Positions 27,802 through 35,584 of a stretch of DNA of 64,000 nucleotides are shown in pieces. The notes under the pieces were generated by a model. The model did no database searches and had not been told where the DNA came from. It saw nothing but the letters and a program-made list of their open reading frames with translations. Positions within the stretch are counted from its first letter, which is position 1. Each line of letters begins with the position of its first letter. The DNA comes from Tepidamorphus gemmatus. GTDB taxonomy: Bacteria > Pseudomonadota > Alphaproteobacteria > Rhizobiales > Tepidamorphaceae. The DNA lies in contig NZ_SMAK01000001.1 of the NCBI RefSeq assembly GCF_004346195.1, positions 310,001 to 374,000 of the forward strand, read 5' to 3'. Made by a program: the position numbers and the translations under genes.

Positions 27802-27942
27802 CCTCCGCAGGCTTGTCCGCGGCAGGGCGCGCGCAGGCCAGCCGCCTCGATCGGGTGAGGCGCCATCGGGTCCGCGCCGCAGGGGGCGTCCGAGCGGACG
27901 CGCCCCTTGCCCGCTTGCCGAAAGGGGAGCATTCTCACTGGT

Positions 27943-28668
27943 ATGACGACCAGGGATGCGCCCAGGCGACGGCGGAAGCTGTCCGACCAGGTGCAGGAGC
28001 GACTGCTGGAGCTCATTCAGTCGAGCGCCATGGCGCCCGGCGACGAACTGCCGTCGGAGCGCGAACTGATGCAGGCGTTCAACGTCGGGCGGCCGGCGGT
28101 GCGCGAGGCGATGCAGAGCCTGCAGAGCCGCGGGCTGCTGGAGATCCGTCACGGTGGCCGGGCGCGGATTGCCGAACCGTCGATCGGGCGCATGGTCGAG
28201 CAGATGGGCGAGACGATGCGCCATCTGCTCACCCATTCGCCGGCGACGCTGGAGCATCTCAAGGAGGCCCGCGCAACCTTCGAGCTGGAAATGGTCAGGC
28301 TCGCCGCCCGGCGCCGGTCGGAGGGCGATCTTGCCCGGCTCGCCCGCATTCTCGAGGCCGCCGACTCGGTCCGCTCCGACCCGCCGCGCTTCATCGAGTA
28401 TGACGGGCAGTTCCATCGCGAGATCGCCGCGATCAGCGGCAATCCGATCTTCGCGGCGCTGTCGGAGGCGCTGTTCGGCTGGCTGTCGCACTTCCATGTC
28501 GACATGGTGCGCGTGCCAGGCGCCGAGCAGCTGACCCTCGGCGAACACCGTCTGATCGTCGAGGCGATCGCCGCGCGCGACCCCGACCAGGCGGCGCGCG
28601 CCATGCTCGACCACCTCAATCGTGCCAACAGCCTGTACCAGCGGGCCTTTCCGGAGGTTCGGGCGTAA
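27943..28668 (+). CDS. GntR-family (FCD) transcriptional regulator, NanR-like
   Basis: 241 residues from MTTRDAPRR; an in-frame start at 27907 would add 12. The GntR winged helix (LSDQVQERLLELIQ, PSERELMQAFNVGRPAVREA) is followed by an FCD ligand domain with the metal-type residues in EYDGQFHREIAAISGNPIF. Long stretches match the NanR pattern (AFNVGRPAVREAMQSLQSRG and RARIAEPS). NanR proteins respond to sialic or sugar acids and bind GGTATA-type repeats; a GGTATA occurs 45 bp downstream of this gene (28712-28717). It probably controls the aldolase and following genes. Confidence 0.85.
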   Translation: MTTRDAPRRRRKLSDQVQERLLELIQSSAMAPGDELPSERELMQAFNVGRPAVREAMQSLQSRGLLEIRHGGRARIAEPSIGRMVEQMGETMRHLLTHSPATLEHLKEARATFELEMVRLAARRRSEGDLARLARILEAADSVRSDPPRFIEYDGQFHREIAAISGNPIFAALSEALFGWLSHFHVDMVRVPGAEQLTLGEHRLIVEAIAARDPDQAARAMLDHLNRANSLYQRAFPEVRA

Positions 28669-28697
28669 TGGCGCGCCAGGCAGTGGCTGTCCTTGCG

Positions 28698-28726
28698 GCA
28701 GCTTCGTGAGTGGTATAATCTGATCA
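28698..28726 (+). promoter_or_regulatory. Promoter with GGTATA and TGATCA elements before the aldolase gene
   Basis: A consensus -10, TATAAT (28714-28719), lies in GGTATAAT, so it overlaps a GGTATA motif of the kind NanR-type regulators bind. The palindrome TGATCA (28721-28726) follows. A -35 is weak: CTTGCG or TTGCGG 15-16 bp upstream. The translation start is about 65 bp downstream. Regulation by the adjacent NanR-like protein is inferred from the motif. Confidence 0.45.
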
Positions 28727-28784
28727 CAACAAAGAAATGCGCGCCGCGGCCCGAACCGGGGCGATGTCGAGGGAGACGCCAGGG

Positions 28785-29720
28785 ATGCCATTCGAGTCGA
28801 TGCGGGAGATGGCCCGCACGCGGTCGCTGAAGGTCGGTCACTTCGTCGTCGAGTTCGCGACGCCAGGGATCGGCTATGTGCTGAGGAATGCCGGCTGCGA
28901 CTTCGTGCTGTTCGATACCGAGCATTCCGGCTTCCACACCGAGACGATCAAGACGGCGCTGCGCTTCTTCGAGGCGGCGCGGGTGCCGGCGATCGTACGG
29001 GTGCCCTCGAAGGAGTATCACCACATCGCCCGGGCGCTCGATATGGGTGCGGAGGGGCTGATGGTGCCGATGGTCAACGATGCCGCCGAGTGTCGTGCCA
29101 TCCTCGACTGCATGAAGTACACGCCGAAGGGCAGGCGCGGCGTCGCCCTGTCGGTCGCGCACGACCACTATTCCGGCGGGGCCGTGATGGAGAAGCTCGC
29201 CGCTGCCAACGAGCGCACCGTGCTGTTCGCGCAGATCGAGACGGCGGCCGGCGTCGAGAATGTCGAGGAGATCGCCGCCACCGAAGGGGTGGACTGCGTG
29301 TGGGTCGGTCATTTCGACCTGTCCTGCTCGCTCGGCATTCCTGGCCAGTTCGACCATCCGAAATTCAAGGACGCGATCGCCAGGACGATCGCCGCGGGGC
29401 GCAAGCACGGGAAGGCCGTCGGCCGCCTGGTACCGGACACGGCGACCGGCATCGCGCTGTTCAAGGAGGGTTTCGATTTCGTCTGCTATTCGGGCGATGT
29501 CTGGGTGTTGCAGCAGGCACTGACGTCGGCGGTGAACGAGATCCGGGCCGGTTGCGGCAAGGGCGCGGCGGGTAGCGTTGCGAAGGCAGCGACAAAGGCG
29601 ACGAAGACCGCGAAGCCGAAGGCGGCGGCCAAGGCCACGCCTGCCGCCAGGCGTGCGAAGGCGCGAGCGTCTGCCGGGCGCAAGGGCGTCGCCAAGGCCG
29701 GTACCGGGAAGCGCGGGTGA
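28785..29720 (+). CDS. HpcH/HpaI-family aldolase with histone H1-like C-terminal tail
   Basis: 311 residues from MPFESMREM, after GGGAGA; earlier in-frame ATGs at 28737 and 28764 are less well placed. Residues 1-255 form the HpcH/HpaI (class II pyruvate aldolase) barrel: DTEHSGF, metal ligands Glu in QIETAAGVENVEEI and Asp in WVGHFDLSCSLG. These enzymes split 2-keto-hydroxy acids to pyruvate or a relative plus an aldehyde. The last 56 residues (256-311) are a low-complexity Ala/Lys/Arg tail with 11 Lys, 5 Arg and no acidic residue, which is not part of the family. The 2-hydroxyacid dehydrogenase gene follows by 10 bp. Confidence 0.87.
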   Translation: MPFESMREMARTRSLKVGHFVVEFATPGIGYVLRNAGCDFVLFDTEHSGFHTETIKTALRFFEAARVPAIVRVPSKEYHHIARALDMGAEGLMVPMVNDAAECRAILDCMKYTPKGRRGVALSVAHDHYSGGAVMEKLAAANERTVLFAQIETAAGVENVEEIAATEGVDCVWVGHFDLSCSLGIPGQFDHPKFKDAIARTIAAGRKHGKAVGRLVPDTATGIALFKEGFDFVCYSGDVWVLQQALTSAVNEIRAGCGKGAAGSVAKAATKATKTAKPKAAAKATPAARRAKARASAGRKGVAKAGTGKRG

Positions 29721-29730
29721 GGATCGCGCG

Positions 29731-30777
29731 ATGGAGCGTTTCCGGGTCGCTCTCTCGGGGGACTTCCGCAGGGCGGACGGCAGTCCGACCTATCCGAGTT
29801 TCGATCTGACGCCGCTGACCTCCGATCCGCGGATCGAGACGGTCTGGGTGGATCCGGTCGATGGCGTGATCCCCGCCGCGGGTCTCGAAGGCTGCCATGC
29901 CCTGATCCTGCTGATGCCGCGCTTCGCACGTCAGTCGGTCCCCTCGGGAAATACGCTCGCCATCGTTGCCCGCTTTGGCGTCGGTTACGACAATGTCGAT
30001 CTCGCCGCCTGCGACGAGCATGGAATCGCCGCGGTGATCACGCCGGACGGCGTGCGTCGGCCGGTGGCGGTGTCGGTCATCACCTACATACTCGCCCTGT
30101 CGCAGAAGCTGCTGGTGAAGGATCGCCTCTGCCGCGCAGGGCCGGAGGGCTGGGCGAAGCGGTCCGATCACATGGGCGAGGGCCTGGTCGGCAAGACGCT
30201 CGGCCAGCTCGGCCTCGGCAATATCGGGGCGGAAGTGTGTCGGCTGGCGAAGCCGTTCGACCTGAAGCTGATCGCCTATGATCCCTACGCGAACGTCGCG
30301 CTGGCGCGGGAGCTCGGCGTCGAGCTCGTCTCCGAGGAGGAGGTGTTCCGCCGCTCGGATTACCTGTCGGTGTCGATTCCGCTGTCCGAGGCGACGCGCG
30401 GCTTCGTCAATGCGGCGCGGCTGAAGCTGATGAAGCCGACCGCCTATCTTATCAACACCGCGCGCGGGCCGGTCGTCGATCAGAAGGCGCTGTATCGGGC
30501 GCTGACCGATGGGACGATCGCCGGCGCCGGGCTCGACGTGTTCGAGATCGAGCCGGCTCCGGCCGACGAGCCGCTCCTCAAGCTCGATAACGTCATCGTC
30601 ACGCCGCACTCGCTGTGCTGGACCGATGAATGCTTTGCCGGCAATGGCGCCGCCGACATCGCCGCCGTGCTGGCGGTGATGAAGGGCGAGACGCCGCGCG
30701 GCATCGTCAATCGCGGCGTCGTCGACTCCCCTGCCTGGAAGCAGCGTCTGGCCGAGTTCGGGAGGCGCTTCGCCTAG
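29731..30777 (+). CDS. D-isomer 2-hydroxyacid dehydrogenase
   Basis: 348 residues, beginning MERFRVALSG. It is a typical NAD(P)-dependent 2-hydroxyacid dehydrogenase: Rossmann motif LGLGNIGAEVCRL, active-site Arg in NTARGPVVDQ, Glu in FEIEP and His in VTPHSLCWTDE. It interconverts a 2-keto acid and a D-2-hydroxy acid. Ten bp separate it from the aldolase and 69 bp from the sugar transporter, so the enzymes and importer look like one catabolic unit. The substrate is not known; glyoxylate, hydroxypyruvate or a longer sugar acid all fit. Confidence 0.88.
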   Translation: MERFRVALSGDFRRADGSPTYPSFDLTPLTSDPRIETVWVDPVDGVIPAAGLEGCHALILLMPRFARQSVPSGNTLAIVARFGVGYDNVDLAACDEHGIAAVITPDGVRRPVAVSVITYILALSQKLLVKDRLCRAGPEGWAKRSDHMGEGLVGKTLGQLGLGNIGAEVCRLAKPFDLKLIAYDPYANVALARELGVELVSEEEVFRRSDYLSVSIPLSEATRGFVNAARLKLMKPTAYLINTARGPVVDQKALYRALTDGTIAGAGLDVFEIEPAPADEPLLKLDNVIVTPHSLCWTDECFAGNGAADIAAVLAVMKGETPRGIVNRGVVDSPAWKQRLAEFGRRFA

Positions 30778-30846
30778 TCACGGGTCTTGCAGTCTCGAGA
30801 ACGACCGGACCGCGATGCACGGCCGGAACCACGGGAGGACCAACCT

Positions 30847-32292
30847 ATGGATAGACGCAGATTCCTCGTATCGGCCTCGGCGCTGGCCGGCGTATCGGCA
30901 TTCGGTCTGCCACGGATCGCCAATGCCGAGGCGGCCAAGACGGCGGTCGAGGCCGCCAAGCAGTATGCCGGGACCGAGATCAGCATCGTCTGGGAGGCGG
31001 GGCTGCAGTCGCTCGACCCGCTCAACTTCTCCGGACCGCTGTGGGAGAAGGAGACCGGCATCAAGGTCAAGGTCATCGAGGTGCCGGTGGCCGAGATGTT
31101 CACGAAGATCCTGCAGGAGCACCGGGCCGGCACGGGCGCCTATGACGCGCTGAACGTGATCCCGTCGTGGATGCCCGATCTCGTGCGTGCCGGTGCGCTC
31201 GAGGATCTCGATCCGTATGTGGACAAGTACGGCTATCGGGAGGAACTGAAGACGATCGCGCCGGTCTACCGCGACAATCAGATGATGGTGGATGGCAAGA
31301 TCTACGGCCTGCCGGACGACGGCGACGTGTTCGTGCTCTACTACCGCAAGGACATTCTCGGCGATCCGAAGATCCAGGCCGCCTACAAGGAGAAGTACGG
31401 CACCGACCTGCCGGTGCCGCCGAAGACCTGGCAGGAATTCGATCAGGTCGGCTCGCTGATCACCGAGGTGACCGGCGGCAAGCCGTACGGGGCGGCGTTC
31501 TTCCGCGAATCCGCCTACGGCAATTTCATGTTCCAGGAGCGCTTCCGTGCCGAGGGCGGCAGGTTCTTCGACGAAGAGACGATGAAGGCGACCATCAACT
31601 CGCCTGCTGGCGTCAAGGTTCTCACCGACTGGGTGGCGGAGAACAAGTGGATGCCGCCCGGCGTGGAGACGTGGGGGTTCGTCGAGAACCTCGCGGCCTT
31701 CCTCCAGGGCGACACGGCGATGACGATCTCCTGGCCGCCCTACGGCCGCTGGGCGGCAGGCTACGGCACCGACGAGCAGGCGCTGTCCTGGGTTCCGAAG
31801 TCGCAGATCGCCGGGAAGGTCGGCTATGCACTTACCCCCGGCGGACATCCGCAGCTCGCCGCCGGTTTCGCGCTCGCCGTCTCCTCGTCGTCGCGCAAGA
31901 AGGACCCGGCCTATCTGTTCATCCAGTGGCTGAACTCTGCCGAGATCAGCCTGGAACGCGTGAAGCTGCCCTACGCGTTGCGCGATCCGTTCCGCGAGAA
32001 CCATTTCGCCTCGGAGGATTACAAGAAGCTCTGGCCGGACGCGGCCGAATATCTCGCCGCGCTCGAGGCGGGCGCCGTCAGCGGCCTGCTCGACCTCTCG
32101 GTGATCCAGACCGACCGCTACGAGGAAGGTCTCCGGCAGGCGATCTCGCGGCTGTGGGCGGGTGAGGATCCGCAGAAGATCCTCGACGACACGGCGGCCG
32201 CCTGGGACCAGATCACCGAACGGATCGGCGTGGACAAGCAGCGCGAGGCCTACAAGGCCTGGGCTTCGAAGCCGAACGCATACCCCTCGTGA
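30847..32292 (+). CDS. Extracellular solute-binding protein of a CUT1 sugar ABC importer, Tat-type signal
   Basis: 481 residues from MDRRRFLVSA with a GGGAGG site. The N-terminus is a Tat-type signal (RRRFLV, a hydrophobic core and cleavage near IANA-EA), so it is probably exported folded. The body is a family 1 extracellular binding protein (MalE/UgpB fold), rich in Trp and Tyr for sugar stacking. It captures a sugar or sugar acid and hands it to the two permeases that follow. The ligand is not determined, but context with an apionate-lactonase-like gene suggests a branched or acidic pentose. Confidence 0.9.
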   Translation: MDRRRFLVSASALAGVSAFGLPRIANAEAAKTAVEAAKQYAGTEISIVWEAGLQSLDPLNFSGPLWEKETGIKVKVIEVPVAEMFTKILQEHRAGTGAYDALNVIPSWMPDLVRAGALEDLDPYVDKYGYREELKTIAPVYRDNQMMVDGKIYGLPDDGDVFVLYYRKDILGDPKIQAAYKEKYGTDLPVPPKTWQEFDQVGSLITEVTGGKPYGAAFFRESAYGNFMFQERFRAEGGRFFDEETMKATINSPAGVKVLTDWVAENKWMPPGVETWGFVENLAAFLQGDTAMTISWPPYGRWAAGYGTDEQALSWVPKSQIAGKVGYALTPGGHPQLAAGFALAVSSSSRKKDPAYLFIQWLNSAEISLERVKLPYALRDPFRENHFASEDYKKLWPDAAEYLAALEAGAVSGLLDLSVIQTDRYEEGLRQAISRLWAGEDPQKILDDTAAAWDQITERIGVDKQREAYKAWASKPNAYPS

Positions 32293-32387
32293 CCTCGGCG
32301 CACCTCGTCGGCCGCTTGCCCGATGCAGGCGGCCGACCGCCCTTGTTGCGAGGCGGGCAGGCAGGCAGGTGAGCGGATGACGACGCA

Positions 32388-33299
32388 ATGAGCGCCTCGG
32401 CAGTCGACAGCGCCGTGGGCGTGCGGACCAGCGGGTTCGCCGACCGCAACTTCAAGTATCTGATGATCGCGCCGGCGGTCATGGTGATCCTGCTGATCGG
32501 ACTGTTCCCGGTCGTCTACACGCTGATCATCAGTGTCCAGAACCTGACGATGATGGACGAGGACACCTCGTTCCACGGCCTCGTCCATTATCGCGCCGTC
32601 CTGACCGACCTCAGGTTCTGGGAGGCGCTGGCCCATACCATGATCTTCGTGGCGATCGCCCTGCCGCTGGAACTGATCCTCGGCCTCGCGCTCGCTTACC
32701 TGTTCCTGGAACGGATGCCCGGACGGCAGATCTTCGTGGCGCTGCTCGTGCTGCCGGTCGTCACCTCGCCGATCATCGCCGGGGCGACCTGGCGGCTGTT
32801 GTTCGACAACCGCTTCGGTCCGATAAACCAGGTGCTCGGCTGGATTGCCGGCGAGCCGGTGACGATCCTGTGGACGGTCGATCCGAACTTCGTCTATCCG
32901 GCGATCCTCATCGCCGAGGTCTGGCAGTGGACGCCGTTCATGTTCCTGCTGCTGTTCGCGGCGCTGTCGAACGTCGACCAGAGCCAGCTCGAGGCAGCCG
33001 AACTCGACGGTGCCGGCTTCTGGCGGCAGTTCCGGCTGATCGTGCTGCCGGCGATCTGGCCAGTGATGGCTATCGCGGTGCTGATCCGCGGTCTCGACCT
33101 GTTCCGGCTGTTCGACGTGGTCTGGGCGCTGACCCGGGGCGGGCCGGGGACGCGCACCGAGACGATCTCGATCTATGCCTATGTCAAGGGTTTCCAGCAG
33201 TTCGAGACGAGCTTCACGGCGGCGATGGCCTTCATGGTCATCGCCATCCTCGCGATCTCCGTGACGCTGATCCTGCGACGCATGGAGATCGACCGATGA
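32388..33299 (+). CDS. CUT1 sugar ABC transporter permease (MalF/UgpA type)
   Basis: 303 residues, six transmembrane segments. The coupling loop is EAAELDGAGFWRQFRLIVLPAIWP, the EAA motif that docks onto the ATPase. It forms the channel with the next permease, whose ATG overlaps this stop by 4 bp. The start is 95 bp after the binding-protein gene. Family and role are clear. Confidence 0.92.
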   Translation: MSASAVDSAVGVRTSGFADRNFKYLMIAPAVMVILLIGLFPVVYTLIISVQNLTMMDEDTSFHGLVHYRAVLTDLRFWEALAHTMIFVAIALPLELILGLALAYLFLERMPGRQIFVALLVLPVVTSPIIAGATWRLLFDNRFGPINQVLGWIAGEPVTILWTVDPNFVYPAILIAEVWQWTPFMFLLLFAALSNVDQSQLEAAELDGAGFWRQFRLIVLPAIWPVMAIAVLIRGLDLFRLFDVVWALTRGGPGTRTETISIYAYVKGFQQFETSFTAAMAFMVIAILAISVTLILRRMEIDR

Positions 33300-34123
33300 T
33301 CCGGGCCGACCGCGGCGGCGGACTGGCGCTGCGCTATGTGGTGGCGACCGCGGTGACGGTCGTCTTCCTGTTCCCGATCTACTGGCTGGCGATAATCTCG
33401 TTCAAGACGCCCGACGAGATCTTCGCCTATCCACCGGTCTGGTGGCCCGAATCGATCCAGTGGGCGAACTATGCGGTGCTGTTCATGGACGGCGACGCGG
33501 TGACCGTCTGGAACAGCCTGGTCATCGCCTCGGTCTCGACCGTCTGCGCGATGATCCTCGGCACCATGTGCGCCTATTCGATCGCCCGCTTCCGGACCGG
33601 CGGCAACCTGTTCTCGGACTGGGTGCTGTCGAACCGGATGATCCCGCCGATCGTCATCGTGTTCCCGGTGTTCCTGCTCTACGTGCGGCTCGGCTGGGTC
33701 GACACATATGTCGGGCTGATCGTGCTCTACACGGCCTTCAACCTGCCCTATGTGATCTGGATGATGCGCGGCTACATCCAGGACATTCCGCTGGAGCTCG
33801 AGGAATCGGCGCTGGTCGATGGCTGCACCCGCTGGCAGGTGTTCCGCAAGGTGGTGTGGCCGATGGCGCGCGGCGGGCTGTTCGCGACCGCCGTCTTCAC
33901 CTTCGTGTTTGCCTGGAACGAGTTCATCTTCGCGCTGGTGCTGACGCGCTCGAACGTGACGACCTTTCCGGTGCAGGTCACCCACTATTTCGGCGGGCAG
34001 TCGAACTTCTGGGCGAAGATCGCGGCGATGAGCATGCTTGGCACGATCCCGATCTTCATTGCGGTCGCACTTCTGCAACGCTTCCTGGTGCGGGGCATCT
34101 CGCTCGGCGCGGTCAAGGGGTGA
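33296..34123 (+). CDS. CUT1 sugar ABC transporter permease (MalG/UgpE type)
   Basis: 275 residues from ATGATCCGG, which overlaps the stop of the first permease (ATGA). The EAA loop is EESALVDGCTRWQVFRKVVWP, and six membrane segments and the C-terminal FLVRGISLGAVKG are standard for MalG-type permeases. The 176-bp gap to the ATPase gene holds the best copy of the dispersed repeat. Confidence 0.92.
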   Translation: MIRADRGGGLALRYVVATAVTVVFLFPIYWLAIISFKTPDEIFAYPPVWWPESIQWANYAVLFMDGDAVTVWNSLVIASVSTVCAMILGTMCAYSIARFRTGGNLFSDWVLSNRMIPPIVIVFPVFLLYVRLGWVDTYVGLIVLYTAFNLPYVIWMMRGYIQDIPLELEESALVDGCTRWQVFRKVVWPMARGGLFATAVFTFVFAWNEFIFALVLTRSNVTTFPVQVTHYFGGQSNFWAKIAAMSMLGTIPIFIAVALLQRFLVRGISLGAVKG

Positions 34124-34223
34124 ACATGGTGCACTGGCATCCCGCCGCACTCCACCCTCATCCCGGCCGCAGCGGATCGGAGAGCCCGGCCCGGGAGCCG
34201 AAAACCGGTCGAGGCTCTGCCCG

Positions 34224-34262
34224 CCCGATCCCGGCACGGCCTTTGCGGCCGTCCGGAATGAC
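34224..34262. repeat. Dispersed GC-rich repeat, copy at 34.2 kb
   Basis: Anchor pattern CCCGATCC (34224-34231), 22 bp, CGGAATGAC (34254-34262). The same two anchors with the same 22-bp spacing are found inside the 5-oxoprolinase gene at 58129-58167. The whole 34124-34299 gap is repeat-like. The internal CGGCC...GGCCG pairs suggest a folded RNA or DNA hairpin. Confidence 0.55.
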
Positions 34263-34299
34263 GGGGTGCGGATGCTGGTCAATGGATCGCGAGGCATAG

Positions 34300-35409
34300 A
34301 TGGCGCGTCTGGAAATCCGTGGCCTGAGGAAGAACTACGGCAAGGTCGAGGCGCTGAAGGGCATCGACCTCGACATCGCCGAGGGCGAGTTCTGCGTGTT
34401 CGTCGGCCCCTCCGGATGCGGCAAGTCCACGCTGCTGAGAACCATCGCCGGACTGGAGGACATCAGCGCCGGTACCATCCGCATCGACGGGGAGGTGGTC
34501 AACTCCCTCAGACCACGCGACCGCAACATCGCGATGGTGTTCCAGAACTACGCGCTCTACCCCTATCTCAATGTCTTCGAGAACATCGCCTTCGGGCTCA
34601 GGGCGCGCAAGGTACCGGACGCCGAGGTCCGCCTGCGCGTCGGCAAGGCGGCGGAGATGCTGGGCATCACGGCGCTGCTCGACCGAACGCCGCGCCAGCT
34701 GTCCGGCGGCCAGCGCCAGCGCGTTGCGATCGGCCGGGCGGTCGTGCGCGATGCCCGGCTGTTCCTGTTCGACGAGCCGCTGTCGAATCTCGACGCCCAG
34801 CTGCGCGACGGGATGCGCGCGGAGATCAAGCGGCTGCATCAGGAGATCGGCAAGACGACGATCTACGTCACCCACGACCAGATCGAGGCGATGACGCTGG
34901 CCGACCGGATCGTGCTGCTGCGCGACGGGGTGATCGAGCAGCAGGGCGCGCCGCTCGATCTGTTCGAGCGGCCGGTGAGCCGGTTCGTGGCGGGCTTTCT
35001 CGGATCACCGCAGATGAATTTCGTGCCGGCGAAGCTGGAAGCCCGGGATGGCAGGCTGTCGCTTGCCTTCGACGAGGACCGGTGGCTTCCGCTCGACCGA
35101 GCCCGCGCCGCCGCCTACGATGCCTGGCGGGGCCGCGACGTCATCTTCGGCGTCCGCCCGGAGCATATCAGCCGCGGCGGCAATGGTGCTTCGGAAACAG
35201 CGTCGCAGCCGCGGATTCCTGTTCTCATCGACCTCGTTCAGCCGACCGGTACGCGCACCTATGCCCAGTTCCGCCTGAACGGTGTCGAGGTCACGGCGGA
35301 ATTGCCCTCGCACTGGGTAGAAAGCGCCGGAACCCGGGTCGAGCTGGCCGTGGACATGTCGCGCATCGTGCTGATCGACCCCGGGACGCAGAAGGTGATC
35401 GCGGGATGA
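34300..35409 (+). CDS. CUT1 sugar ABC transporter ATP-binding protein (UgpC/MalK type)
   Basis: 369 residues. Walker [13 protein letters not shown], signature [16 protein letters not shown], Walker [17 protein letters not shown] and the switch His in [10 protein letters not shown] are present. After residue 235 a TOBE/OB-type regulatory domain follows, ending [10 protein letters not shown]. It powers the importer formed by the three preceding genes. The repeat-containing gap upstream may give it a separate expression level. Confidence 0.92.
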   Translation: MARLEIRGLRKNYGKVEALKGIDLDIAEGEFCVFVGPSGCGKSTLLRTIAGLEDISAGTIRIDGEVVNSLRPRDRNIAMVFQNYALYPYLNVFENIAFGLRARKVPDAEVRLRVGKAAEMLGITALLDRTPRQLSGGQRQRVAIGRAVVRDARLFLFDEPLSNLDAQLRDGMRAEIKRLHQEIGKTTIYVTHDQIEAMTLADRIVLLRDGVIEQQGAPLDLFERPVSRFVAGFLGSPQMNFVPAKLEARDGRLSLAFDEDRWLPLDRARAAAYDAWRGRDVIFGVRPEHISRGGNGASETASQPRIPVLIDLVQPTGTRTYAQFRLNGVEVTAELPSHWVESAGTRVELAVDMSRIVLIDPGTQKVIAG

Positions 35410-35506
35410 GGATGGTGGCCGTCGCAGACTTGCCGGACCACACTTGCCGGGTCATCGCGGCCGGGCGGAGCAAGACCTTGGATTGGAACGCAGTAGCCGT
35501 CGTCTT

Positions 35507-35550
35507 CGCCCGATCCCGGATCGGCCTGTCAGCCGTCCGGGGCGACGCGG
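35507..35550. repeat. Dispersed GC-rich repeat, copy at 35.5 kb
   Basis: Carries CCCGATCC with a near-palindrome CCGATCCCGGATCGG (35510-35524), then 21 bp to CGGGGCGAC, which corresponds to CGGAATGAC of the 34.2-kb copy. It lies in the 175-bp gap between the ATPase gene and the apionate-lactonase-like gene. Its core recurs in the opposite orientation at 37645-37657. Confidence 0.5.
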
Positions 35551-35584
35551 ACTGGGACGAGCGCAACATCTCGGACGGATGCCC

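Noticed and set aside
25864-28791. 975-codon minus-strand open frame
   Set aside because: It runs antisense to fahA, the MBL gene and the GntR gene, all with clear motifs; its translation has no domain.
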